This document shows, in pieces, positions 1 to 4,836 of a stretch of DNA of 10,086 nucleotides. Numbering within the stretch: the first letter of the stretch is position 1; each line of letters starts with the position of its first letter. The stretch comes from Planctomycetota bacterium (GTDB taxonomy: Bacteria; Planctomycetota; Phycisphaerae; UBA1845). The notes below the pieces were generated by a model. That model was not told the DNA's origin, searched no databases, and saw nothing but the letters and a program-made list of their open reading frames with translations. The stretch is taken from assembly GCA_022561415.1 (NCBI GenBank), contig JADFRH010000062.1, forward strand, positions 1 through 10,086, given 5' to 3'. A program made the translations under genes and the position numbers.

Positions 1-457
1 CCGCGGCAGCAAACTCGGCGGCGAGTGCGTCCACCGCCGCATCCTCGAACCCGGTATCGGCCGCGAATTCGCCAGCCGGCGCATCGGAAAGCGGATCGGT
101 GGCTTCGGGTTGGGCGCCGGTCACCTCGGCCGTCGCCGCGCCGGCGTCCTCTTCCAGCAGCGCCGCCGCAAGCTCGGACGCCCGGGTGAGCGACTCGTTG
201 ACGGCGATGCCGATTCCGCCCTCGACGAGGGCGAGAAGTCTCTCGATCATGCCGGCAAGCTCCGCATTCTGACGCTCCAGCGGACCGATTCGCGCGCGGG
301 TGAGATTCAATTCCTCCTCCCGCTCGGCGAACCTCCGCTCCAGCCGGGCGAGCACTTCCATCAGTTCGCGATTTTGCCGGTGTCGGGCTTCCTGCGCCGC
401 GCCGATCCGCGTGGCCGCCTGTTCGGCCCGCTCACGCAATTCCTCGAAATCGATCAT
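1..457 (-). CDS. Coiled-coil protein of unknown function, C-terminus beyond window edge
   Basis: An open frame starts at ATG 457 ([10 protein letters not shown]...) and runs 152 codons to the window edge without a stop. Residues 1 to about 75 are rich in E, R, Q, A and L with heptad-like spacing and no proline until a single PLERQ segment, which suggests a helical coiled coil. After about residue 100 the chain becomes acidic and Ala-rich (many A, E, D, G), as in a flexible tail. There is no signal peptide or membrane segment in the visible part. A weak GGGA lies 7 nt before the ATG. The same frame is open upstream into endonuclease V, and ATG 577 is an alternative start that would add 40 residues rich in Pro, Ser and Trp. 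I do not recognise a named family, although short coiled-coil proteins like this occur in alphaproteobacteria. Function unknown. Confidence 0.6.
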   Translation of the reverse strand, partial: MIDFEELRERAEQAATRIGAAQEARHRQNRELMEVLARLERRFAEREEELNLTRARIGPLERQNAELAGMIERLLALVEGGIGIAVNESLTRASELAAALLEEDAGAATAEVTGAQPEATDPLSDAPAGEFAADTGFEDAAVDALAAEFAAA

Positions 458-598
458 ATGACAATCCCAGAATTTCACCTGCGCCGCCACCCAGGGGGCC
501 TGTCCGAGTCGTCGGAGCCAGCCCGCTCCGGGACGGGGCGAATCCACGTGAGTGGATGACGCCCCAGTGGAAGGCATAAGCGGTTTAATTTTTGTTAA

Positions 599-1279
599 CC
601 CGGACTTCTCACCTGACAGGCGGTCGGCCCGGCGCGTGGTTTCGGGCAGGCGAAAGCGGGGCGCACACCGCATGACATAATCGATCGCCGTTGCCAGGCC
701 GACCCGATGCCCGATGGACACGTAGAGCGGCCGTGTGCCCGCCCGGGTGCGGAGCACGGCCCCCACCACCTCGTCCTCGAGCCGGAGCGGCGCCCAGTCG
801 CCGCGCTGAGCGCCGGGCTCGGCGTGGCGCCCCACAAGCCGCGATTTCGCCACCCCGATCGCCGGCACATCCAGCAGCACCCCGAGGTGACAGGCGATTC
901 CGAATCGCCGTGGATGGGCCAGCCCCTGCCCGTCGCACAGCACGAGATCGGGGGTGCGTCCGACCCGCTCCAGGGCGTCGAGGACCGCCGGCAGCTCGCG
1001 GAAGGACAGCAGGCCGGGCACGTAGGGAAAGCCGGTGCGGCGCCGCACCACCGCCTGGTCCACCGGCTCGAGGTCGGCGAGGCGGAGCACCACCACCGCC
1101 GCCCGCGCCACGGCATCCTTGCCGCGCCCCTCGAAGCCGACATCCACCCCGGCCACGTACCGCACCGTCCCGAGCCGGTCCCGGGCGATGACCCGCTTGC
1201 GCAATTCCTGCTGTACCGCCACCGCCGCCGCGGTGGTCCGCGGCCAGGGGTGGCGGATCACGGCCTTCACCGCCGTCAC
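599..1279 (-). CDS. nfi: Endonuclease V (deoxyinosine 3' endonuclease)
   Basis: Endonuclease V nicks DNA at the second phosphodiester bond 3' of deoxyinosine, the first step of alternative excision repair of deaminated adenine; it acts in the cytoplasm and needs Mg2+. Numbering from GTG 1279, the family motifs appear in order: AGVDVGF with Asp46, [12 protein letters not shown] with Glu95 (the strand-separating wedge plus a metal ligand), [11 protein letters not shown] with Asp116, IGVAKSRL with Lys145, and YVSIGH with His191. These match the known catalytic set D, E, D, K, H. The homologous part is about 227 residues, normal for the family. GTG 1279 overlaps the stop of the upstream Nudix frame (GTGA), which suggests translational coupling; GTG 1270 and GTG 1261 are alternatives. 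Oddity: no stop codon follows. After residue 227 (codon 601-599) the frame continues through TTA ACA AAA into the coiled-coil gene. A TAA lies one frame over at 597-595, so a small indel at the 3' end is possible. Confidence 0.9.
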
Positions 1280-1476
1280 CGCCGGCGTATATCGGCGCCC
1301 TGGCGGATCACCCGGGCGGTGACGTCGCGCAAATCGAAATCATCGATGTCGGCGAGCTTCACCCACTTGACGGCGGCCACGTCGGACCCCGCCACCGCCT
1401 CGCCCGAGCGCCATTCCGCCGCCAGATCGACCAGGGTGTAGTGAAACTGCACCCGGCCGTCGTCGTCGCGGCGGCC
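1276..1476 (-). pseudogene. Nudix hydrolase, C-terminal fragment only
   Basis: The last 66 codons of this minus frame read like the C-terminal half of a Nudix (NTP/ADP-sugar pyrophosphohydrolase) protein: RRDDDGRVQFHYTLVDLAAEW, then AGSDVAAVKWVKL and a final helix ending [10 protein letters not shown], stop TGA 1278-1276. The DDGRV-x-FHY-x-LVD strand pair and the D-AAVKWV strand are typical of the segment after the Nudix box. The Nudix box itself (GX5EX7REUXEEXGU), which should lie upstream, is absent. The frame stays open up to 2298, but from about 1480 upward it is simply the antisense of the DUF362 gene and shows no Nudix features. The stop overlaps the endonuclease V GTG by 4 nt, so the two were probably cotranscribed. 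As it stands it lacks the catalytic motif and has no start of its own. The family call rests on pattern memory. Confidence 0.6.
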
Positions 1477-2169
1477 GAGGTGTTTCGCGAGATGGGTGCC
1501 AGGGAAGTGATCGTCGCCGAAGGGCAAGGGCACCGGCGCGATACCCAGTACGTCCTCGATGTGTCGAGAATGGGCGAGGCGCTTCACGATGCGCGAATCC
1601 CCTTCGTCGATCTGAATCACGATGAGACTGAAGCCGTGCCGGTCAAAGGTCAATGGACCTCGCTGGGGCGACTGCATCTGCCCAAGACCGTGCTGGCGGC
1701 CGACGTGGTCGTGTCGATGGCGAAGCTCAAGACGCACCACTGGGCCGGCATGACCTGTGCGATGAAAAACCTCTTCGGCATCATGCCGGGCATCGTCTAC
1801 GGCTGGCCGAAAAACGTGCTGCACCTGCACGGCATCGACGAGTGCATTCTGGACATCAACGCGACGCTGCCGTCGGCGCTGTCGATCGTGGACGGCATCG
1901 TGGGCATGGAAGGCGACGGCCCGATCATGGGCACGCCGAAGAAAGTCGGCTGCATCATCGTAGGTAGAAACGCCCCGGCCGTGGATGCGACGGCCGCCCG
2001 CGTCATGGGCCTCAACCCCTACGGTTTGCCATACCTCACCTCCGCCTCGGGCACCCTCGGTCCGATCCATCAGCACAACATCACCCAACGCGGCGAACCG
2101 ATCGACGCGGTCAAGACAAAGTTCCACGTCCTGGACTTCCCGCACCTGAAACGGGTTGTAGCCAGCTAG
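1441..2169 (+). CDS. DUF362 domain protein, N-terminally truncated
   Basis: The first usable codon is GTG 1441 and the frame gives 242 residues. It begins directly inside the DUF362 domain with HPAVVVAAAEVFREMGAREV, followed by EGQGHRRDTQ (27-36), SMAKLKTHHWAGMTCAMKNL (92-111), GWPKN (121-125), IVDGIVGMEGDGPIMG (149-164) and AVDATAARVMGLNPYG. The KLKTH...MKNLFG and IVDGIVGMEG-GP motifs are hallmarks of the family. DUF362 proteins are poorly characterised; some carry ferredoxin-like [4Fe-4S] clusters, but no CxxCxxC cluster is seen here. Full-length members normally have a further N-terminal stretch before THP-x-VV, which is missing. There is no SD before 1441, and the upstream sequence is antisense to the Nudix fragment, so this GTG is probably not a native start. 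Function unknown; whether a product is made is doubtful. Confidence 0.75.
   Translation: MKLHPAVVVAAAEVFREMGAREVIVAEGQGHRRDTQYVLDVSRMGEALHDARIPFVDLNHDETEAVPVKGQWTSLGRLHLPKTVLAADVVVSMAKLKTHHWAGMTCAMKNLFGIMPGIVYGWPKNVLHLHGIDECILDINATLPSALSIVDGIVGMEGDGPIMGTPKKVGCIIVGRNAPAVDATAARVMGLNPYGLPYLTSASGTLGPIHQHNITQRGEPIDAVKTKFHVLDFPHLKRVVAS
1450..1476. other. Junction between two unrelated gene fragments
   Basis: In this GC-rich, partly repetitive stretch (GTCGTCGTCGCGGCGGCC) the plus strand still reads as DUF362 (HPAVVVAAAE) and the minus strand still reads as Nudix (RRDDDGRV). Left of it DUF362 similarity ends and right of it Nudix similarity ends. Both genes are therefore cut at the same 27-bp stretch, consistent with joining at a short shared sequence, either in nature or during assembly. 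Confidence 0.55.
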
Positions 2170-2498
2170 GCGCTCCTCCATTTTCCCTTCGCGAGCGAAA
2201 CGGAATCGAATTACGAAACCGCATCGTCGTATTTCGCAATCAACCGGAACGCAAATACATCGAGACGACCATGCGTACGCCAGAGAGACGCGAGCCATTT
2301 ACCGAACTTCGATCGCCCCCACGGTCAACTCCATCGTTGCCCTGTCCTGATCAACTTCAATAGCAGACGCTCGACCAGCGGACGAAGCATATTCGTCACA
2401 AGACCAACCTATTATCGGACTTTTTCTAAATTTAAGGTCTTCTGCAAGTGTCTTGGCATCCGATCTTGCCCGAGTGGGAGTTGGCAGTAGAGTGGGGG
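2170..2498. other. Intergenic stretch with no convincing gene
   Basis: These 329 bases lie after the DUF362 stop and before the promoter of the small-gene cluster. Base composition drops from GC-rich to clearly more AT-rich. A 12-nt dyad TTCGCGAGCGAA lies near 2,199-2,210 and an AT-rich palindrome TAAATTTA near 2,428-2,435. A minus-strand open frame (2,299-2,640) crosses the promoter and the start of the next gene and shows no recognisable motif. I see no tRNA, terminator with a T-tract, or coding remnant. Confidence 0.4.
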
Positions 2499-2527
2499 TT
2501 GACGCCGGTTCAAGAGTGGTGGATAAT
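2499..2527 (+). promoter_or_regulatory. Sigma70-type promoter of the small-gene cluster
   Basis: TTGACG (2499-2504, 5 of 6 matches to TTGACA), a 17-nt spacer and GATAAT (2522-2527, 5 of 6 matches to TATAAT). Initiation would fall near 2,534, giving a leader of about 50 nt before ATG 2586. A second, weaker pair (TTGACG 2537-2542 and TAATTT 2560-2565, also 17-nt spacing) lies just downstream. Confidence 0.6.
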
Positions 2528-2585
2528 TGTACAGCGTTGACGGCAGCTTCGTTTTGCAGTAATTTACGGAGTAGGAAACGAGACC

Positions 2586-2987
2586 ATGGCATTCGAGTTT
2601 TTTGAAGAGTCGGGGCGCGGGTATAGGCCGAGAGCGTCAATTCGAAAACAGGGACAAATAGGACTGAATCAGGGCGCAGTTCGACGTTTCGACCTCGAAT
2701 CGTGGAAGCATGTGGTTCTTGGCTTCGACCGTGATTCTAAACGAATAGCTATACGAAAGGCCGAATCAGAGGATGATCCAGGAGCCCAGAGGGTAGTGAT
2801 CAAAGACGGTTCGGCAACAATTTCTGCGAGGTCATTTCTGGAATATTTCGACATCAGCTATCGAGACGAAACACAGAAATATGACGTATCAGTTCAAGAC
2901 GAAAATAACATGCTCGTAATAGAACTAAATAAGGACAACGAGGACGGAGAGATTGCCGGACAAACGCAAGGAATGAACTCCGCGTAA
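2586..2987 (+). CDS. Small acidic protein of unknown function, possible AbrB-like N-terminus
   Basis: This gene encodes 133 residues. The ATG is supported by AGGA (2573-2576) 9 nt upstream and by the promoter at 2,499. Residues 15-35 (RASIRKQGQIGLNQGAVRRF) resemble the K-x-G-x-I-x-L strand-loop of AbrB-type swapped-hairpin DNA-binding proteins. They are followed by HVVLGFDRDSKRIAIRKAE (42-60), a second hairpin. Residues 68-92 (QRVVIKDG-SATISARSFLEYFDI) form a further beta/alpha unit, and the tail from 105 is very acidic. There is no signal peptide or membrane segment. I recall similar proteins with a conserved IRK-GQIG-N-GAV-RF core as uncharacterised in many bacteria, but cannot name a family. 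It is the first gene of a four-gene plus-strand cluster with lower GC than its surroundings. A regulatory role is only inference. Confidence 0.7.
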   Translation: MAFEFFEESGRGYRPRASIRKQGQIGLNQGAVRRFDLESWKHVVLGFDRDSKRIAIRKAESEDDPGAQRVVIKDGSATISARSFLEYFDISYRDETQKYDVSVQDENNMLVIELNKDNEDGEIAGQTQGMNSA

Positions 2988-2992
2988 AAGTC

Positions 2993-3028
2993 GAGGGCTG
3001 GGACACTTTCGACGGCGACCCAGCCCTC
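2993..3028 (+). repeat. Strong 10-bp inverted repeat just after the first small gene
   Basis: Perfect arms GAGGGCTGGG (2993-3002) and CCCAGCCCTC (3019-3028) enclose a 16-nt loop, starting 6 nt after the stop of the preceding gene. No T-tract follows (TCCGATGC), so it is not a classical intrinsic terminator. It could be an mRNA-stabilising 3' hairpin, a weak terminator, or part of the structured spacer that follows. Confidence 0.6.
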
Positions 3029-3034
3029 TCCGAT

Positions 3035-3148
3035 GCTGTGTGAGACCCACAGCGGTCATTTGTCAACGACCTTCGTGGGCTCTCGTCGATTTTGCGGTCT
3101 CCATGACCAAATGTCAACGGCAAAATCGACAGGGCTCGCACGGAGACC
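3035..3148 (+). promoter_or_regulatory. Structured leader with potential to mask the Shine-Dalgarno of the next gene
   Basis: Several perfect complementarities lie in this spacer: a hairpin GCTGTG/CACAGC (3035-3040 with 3048-3053); an 11-bp pair GTCGATTTTGC/GCAAAATCGAC (3085-3095 with 3120-3130); and GGTCTCC/GGAGACC (3096-3102 with 3142-3148). The last two interleave as in an H-type pseudoknot. GGAGACC contains the GGAG that serves gene 3154, so the pairing would hide it. The loop of the first hairpin also holds GAGACC (3042-3047), a rival partner for GGTCTC. TGTCAACG occurs twice (3061-3068 and 3112-3119). Function as RNA is inference. Confidence 0.4.
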
Positions 3149-3153
3149 AAGAA

Positions 3154-3447
3154 ATGGTCAGGCTAGCTGTAGCAGAAGTAGAACTGCTCAAGAAAATCTA
3201 CGTCCGATTCGACACGCCCGTGGACCGCTTCATCGCGGAACGCGAAAAGCTTGTCAGGCTCGTGCATGAGTTCAACTCTCATGTAACCGACTCGTTCGCG
3301 CCGGATGAACTCTTGGGTTTCATGATGACTCAGCGCAAGCGTGGTCTCTGGCCACGAATTCGTCGCCAGTTCCGCGGTCGAAACTTGAAGCGCGCATCCG
3401 AACGCGCCGCCATTGGTCGCGTTCGAAAAACGCAATTCCGTACCTAA
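3154..3447 (+). CDS. Small basic protein of unknown function
   Basis: This gene encodes 97 residues from ATG 3154. I chose that start because GGAG (3142-3145) lies 8 nt upstream; a longer frame back to 3,040 would run through the inverted-repeat spacer. The N-terminal half (residues 8-45) looks helical: EVELLKKIYVRFDTPVDRFI then EREKLVRLVHEFN. Residues 50-78 (PDELLGFMMTQRKRGLWPRI-RRQFRGRN) carry a conserved-looking K-R-G-L-W-P-R core followed by a strongly basic tail that could bind nucleic acid. It is soluble, with no membrane segment. The stop TAA lies inside the SD of the next gene (TAAGGAG), so the two are tightly coupled. I cannot assign a named family. Nucleic-acid binding is inference from charge alone. 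Confidence 0.6.
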   Translation: MVRLAVAEVELLKKIYVRFDTPVDRFIAEREKLVRLVHEFNSHVTDSFAPDELLGFMMTQRKRGLWPRIRRQFRGRNLKRASERAAIGRVRKTQFRT

Positions 3448-3458
3448 GGAGATTTGAA

Positions 3459-3755
3459 ATGACCAAACACGATGACGCCGCGCAACGCTTGGCAGCACGC
3501 CTTGGGGTAGAATACAACAGAGGGCAAGGCCCCGACGTTATTACGGGAAGCCAGGCAACCGAAACCGAGACGTCGGCTACAGTCGCGGATGCCGCACGCC
3601 AACTGGCAGGCTTCACGCGCTCCGTCTACGTTCAAGGTGCCGACAAGGCTGCAACCGACAAAGCGCTGACACATTACAAGGACACGACCATTGGTGTTCG
3701 CGACCCAACGGGCAAGATTCTGAAACCATCGACTCGTAAGTCAAGGAGGAAGTGA
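3459..3755 (+). CDS. Small conserved-looking protein, possible nuclease-fold relic
   Basis: This gene encodes 98 residues. Start ATG 3459 has a good SD, AAGGAG (3446-3451), with 7-nt spacing, 11 nt after the previous stop. Residues 6-24 (DAAQRLAARLGVEYNRGQG) form a helix plus strand, then PDV (25-27), TETET (34-38) and a helix ADAARQLAG (43-51), then a strand RSVYVQG (54-60). The tail is TTIGVRDPTGKILK and ends in a basic KSRRK. The order helix, PD, E-x-E, helix, strand is faintly like a PD-(D/E)xK endonuclease core, but the catalytic lysine position is Thr, so activity is unlikely or the resemblance is accidental. I recall uncharacterised proteins with EYN-GKG-DI and a QLQG helix, but no named family. 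The tail of the gene contains AAGGAGG (3743-3749), which may help translate the following gene. Confidence 0.65.
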   Translation: MTKHDDAAQRLAARLGVEYNRGQGPDVITGSQATETETSATVADAARQLAGFTRSVYVQGADKAATDKALTHYKDTTIGVRDPTGKILKPSTRKSRRK

Positions 3756-3788
3756 AGCGGTTCGCCTTACCGTTGATGGATTATTGCG

Positions 3789-3986
3789 ATGATTGAAATG
3801 CCGAGCGTGCGAAACATACTTCGCGAACAGAATCGTAAGGTGCGGTACGAAGTCTTTGCGTACCGTACGATGACAGAAGCGGAGTTGCGTGAATTCCTTT
3901 GGGCTTACTTCTCACAACCGAGGGTGAAGAAGCCTAGGCGCGATACCGTCATCCAGATCATGAGCTCGTCGGCGTTGTTGTCGTAG
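3789..3986 (+). CDS. Very small basic protein of unknown function
   Basis: This gene encodes 65 residues from ATG 3789 (ATG 3798 is an alternative). Visible are VRYEVFAYRTMTEAELREFL (18-37) and YFSQPRVKKPRRDTVIQIM (40-58): a strand, a helix, a basic loop KKPRR and a closing strand, which looks like a compact alpha/beta fold. The SD is weak (GATGGA, about 8 nt upstream). A strong AAGGAGG lies about 40 nt upstream inside the end of the preceding gene. It is probably the last gene of the plus-strand cluster, converging on the sigma factor gene with 65 nt between the stops. No T-tract terminator is visible in that gap. No family recognised; short length makes the call moderate. Confidence 0.5.
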   Translation: MIEMPSVRNILREQNRKVRYEVFAYRTMTEAELREFLWAYFSQPRVKKPRRDTVIQIMSSSALLS

Positions 3987-4051
3987 CCGATTCTGTCACG
4001 CACCTGTCGCCACGCATGCGGCAATCCCGCTCAAGATTCTTGGCGATCCGC

Positions 4052-4627
4052 CTACTCTCCTTCGCCGAGTAGCTCACGCATCTTGGTTCGCAGCCGGCGC
4101 GTGATGCGGGACTTGGCCGTGTAGACCTGGTCGGTGGTGATGCCCAGCGTCTCGGCCACGCGCTCGACCGACCAGCCCGAGAGCACGTGATACTGAAACG
4201 CCTGATAGGTGTTCGGCGCGACGTCCGATTGAATCTGCTTGAGGCAGAACTGAAGGTGGCGCTTCTTCCACTGCTGCTCCCACAGCTCGTCGGGCGACAG
4301 CTCGCGCTGCTGTGGCCGGCGGAAGTCGCCGCTCTGGGCGGTGGGCATGCGCTTCTTCTTGAACATGTCGTTGACTTTGTTGTTGGCCACGCGGCGCAGC
4401 CAGTGCTTGAAGCCGCCCTTCTCCTTCGAGTAGACGAACTCCGGCATCTTCGTGGTGAGCAGGGTCATGCACTGCTGGGTGAGCTCTTCGGCGTTCTCGC
4501 GATCGAGCCCTCGGCCCCGGGCGTATCGATACAGAAGCGGTTGGTAGAGCTGATAGAACTCGCGCCAGCTCGTTTGGTCCTGCGGATCCCTGACCCGCTG
4601 TAACAGACTAGCGCGTGTCGTTTCCAA
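4052..4627 (-). CDS. ECF-type RNA polymerase sigma-70 family factor
   Basis: This is a 191-residue alternative sigma factor. Region 2 spans about 18-92: WREFYQLYQPLLYRYARGRG, ENAEELTQQCMTLL, and GGFKHWLRRVANNKVNDMFK for -10 recognition and core binding. After a hydrophilic linker (93-120), region 4 covers about 125-187 with the helix-turn-helix SVERVAETLGITTDQVYTAK (153-172) followed by SRITRRLR. There is no region 1 or 3, as in the ECF class. The opening SLLQRVRDPQDQTSWREF is typical of planctomycete ECF factors linked to Ser/Thr kinases. The start is TTG 4627, not ATG: GGAGG lies 6 nt upstream, there is no in-frame ATG nearby, and the promoter at 4,666-4,693 fits this start. It lies downstream of the kinase gene on the same strand with a 209-nt gap and its own promoter. 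Target genes are not visible. Confidence 0.9.
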   Translation of the reverse strand: METTRASLLQRVRDPQDQTSWREFYQLYQPLLYRYARGRGLDRENAEELTQQCMTLLTTKMPEFVYSKEKGGFKHWLRRVANNKVNDMFKKKRMPTAQSGDFRRPQQRELSPDELWEQQWKKRHLQFCLKQIQSDVAPNTYQAFQYHVLSGWSVERVAETLGITTDQVYTAKSRITRRLRTKMRELLGEGE

Positions 4628-4665
4628 ACCGATCCTCCAAACTTGGCGGTGTCCATGCGGCCACG

Positions 4666-4693
4666 ATTATCGTACGAGTGACTGCCTTGTCAA
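4666..4693 (-). promoter_or_regulatory. Sigma70-type promoter of the ECF sigma factor gene
   Basis: On the minus strand TTGACA (4693-4688, perfect) is followed after 16 nt by GATAAT (4671-4666, 5 of 6 matches). Initiation near 4,659 would give a leader of about 32 nt ending in GGAGG and the TTG start. It implies the sigma gene can be transcribed independently of the kinase gene. Confidence 0.65.
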
Positions 4694-4701
4694 TTGCGCC
4701 G

Positions 4702-4730
4702 GTCGAGTCGACTGCATCCTATGGAATGCA
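4702..4730. promoter_or_regulatory. Two adjacent dyads just upstream of the sigma gene promoter
   Basis: GTCGAGTCGAC (4702-4712) is a perfect odd-centred dyad. TGCATCCTATGGAATGCA (4713-4730) is an imperfect 18-bp dyad that abuts it. They lie 8 to 36 bp upstream of the -35 box, where an activator or repressor could bind. No known operator consensus is recognised. Confidence 0.35.
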
Positions 4731-4836
4731 CTGGGCGACAAGATAGAAGCCGTAGTGCCGTGTCGGGGCAACGCGGTGGAAATCCGTCTTGCCGCGCTCG
4801 CGCACAAACGAAGCGTAAAGCATTGGGGGATCTAAC

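Noticed and set aside
707..1441. Long plus-strand open frame opposite endonuclease V and the Nudix fragment
   Set aside because: It is antisense to a protein with a full set of endonuclease V catalytic motifs; its own translation is His/Pro/Arg-rich with no motif, typical of GC-rich shadow frames.
1477..2298. Minus-strand extension of the Nudix frame up to 2,298
   Set aside because: Above 1,476 the translation is antisense of a well-conserved DUF362 sequence and contains no Nudix box; it stays open only because of base composition.
2299..2640. 113-codon minus-strand frame
   Set aside because: It overlaps the start, SD and promoter of the plus-strand 133-residue gene, has no SD support that I can see and no recognisable motif.
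2993..3028. Rho-independent terminator after the first small gene
   Set aside because: The stem is strong, but no run of T follows it, so I list it only as an inverted repeat.
3052..3137. Integron attC site in the spacer between small genes
   Set aside because: The TGTCAAC words do not fit the RYYYAAC/GTTRRRY cores, and no paired core sites frame the spacer.
3752..3796. 14-codon leader peptide (GTG 3752 to TGA 3794) overlapping the start of the 65-residue gene
   Set aside because: The AAGGAGG lies too close to this GTG for normal initiation, and nothing in the peptide supports a role; kept only as a curiosity.
4465..4656. Upstream ATG 4656 as a gene start near the sigma factor
   Set aside because: It is out of frame with the sigma factor, lies at or just after the predicted transcription start and lacks an SD; TTG 4627 with GGAGG is better.
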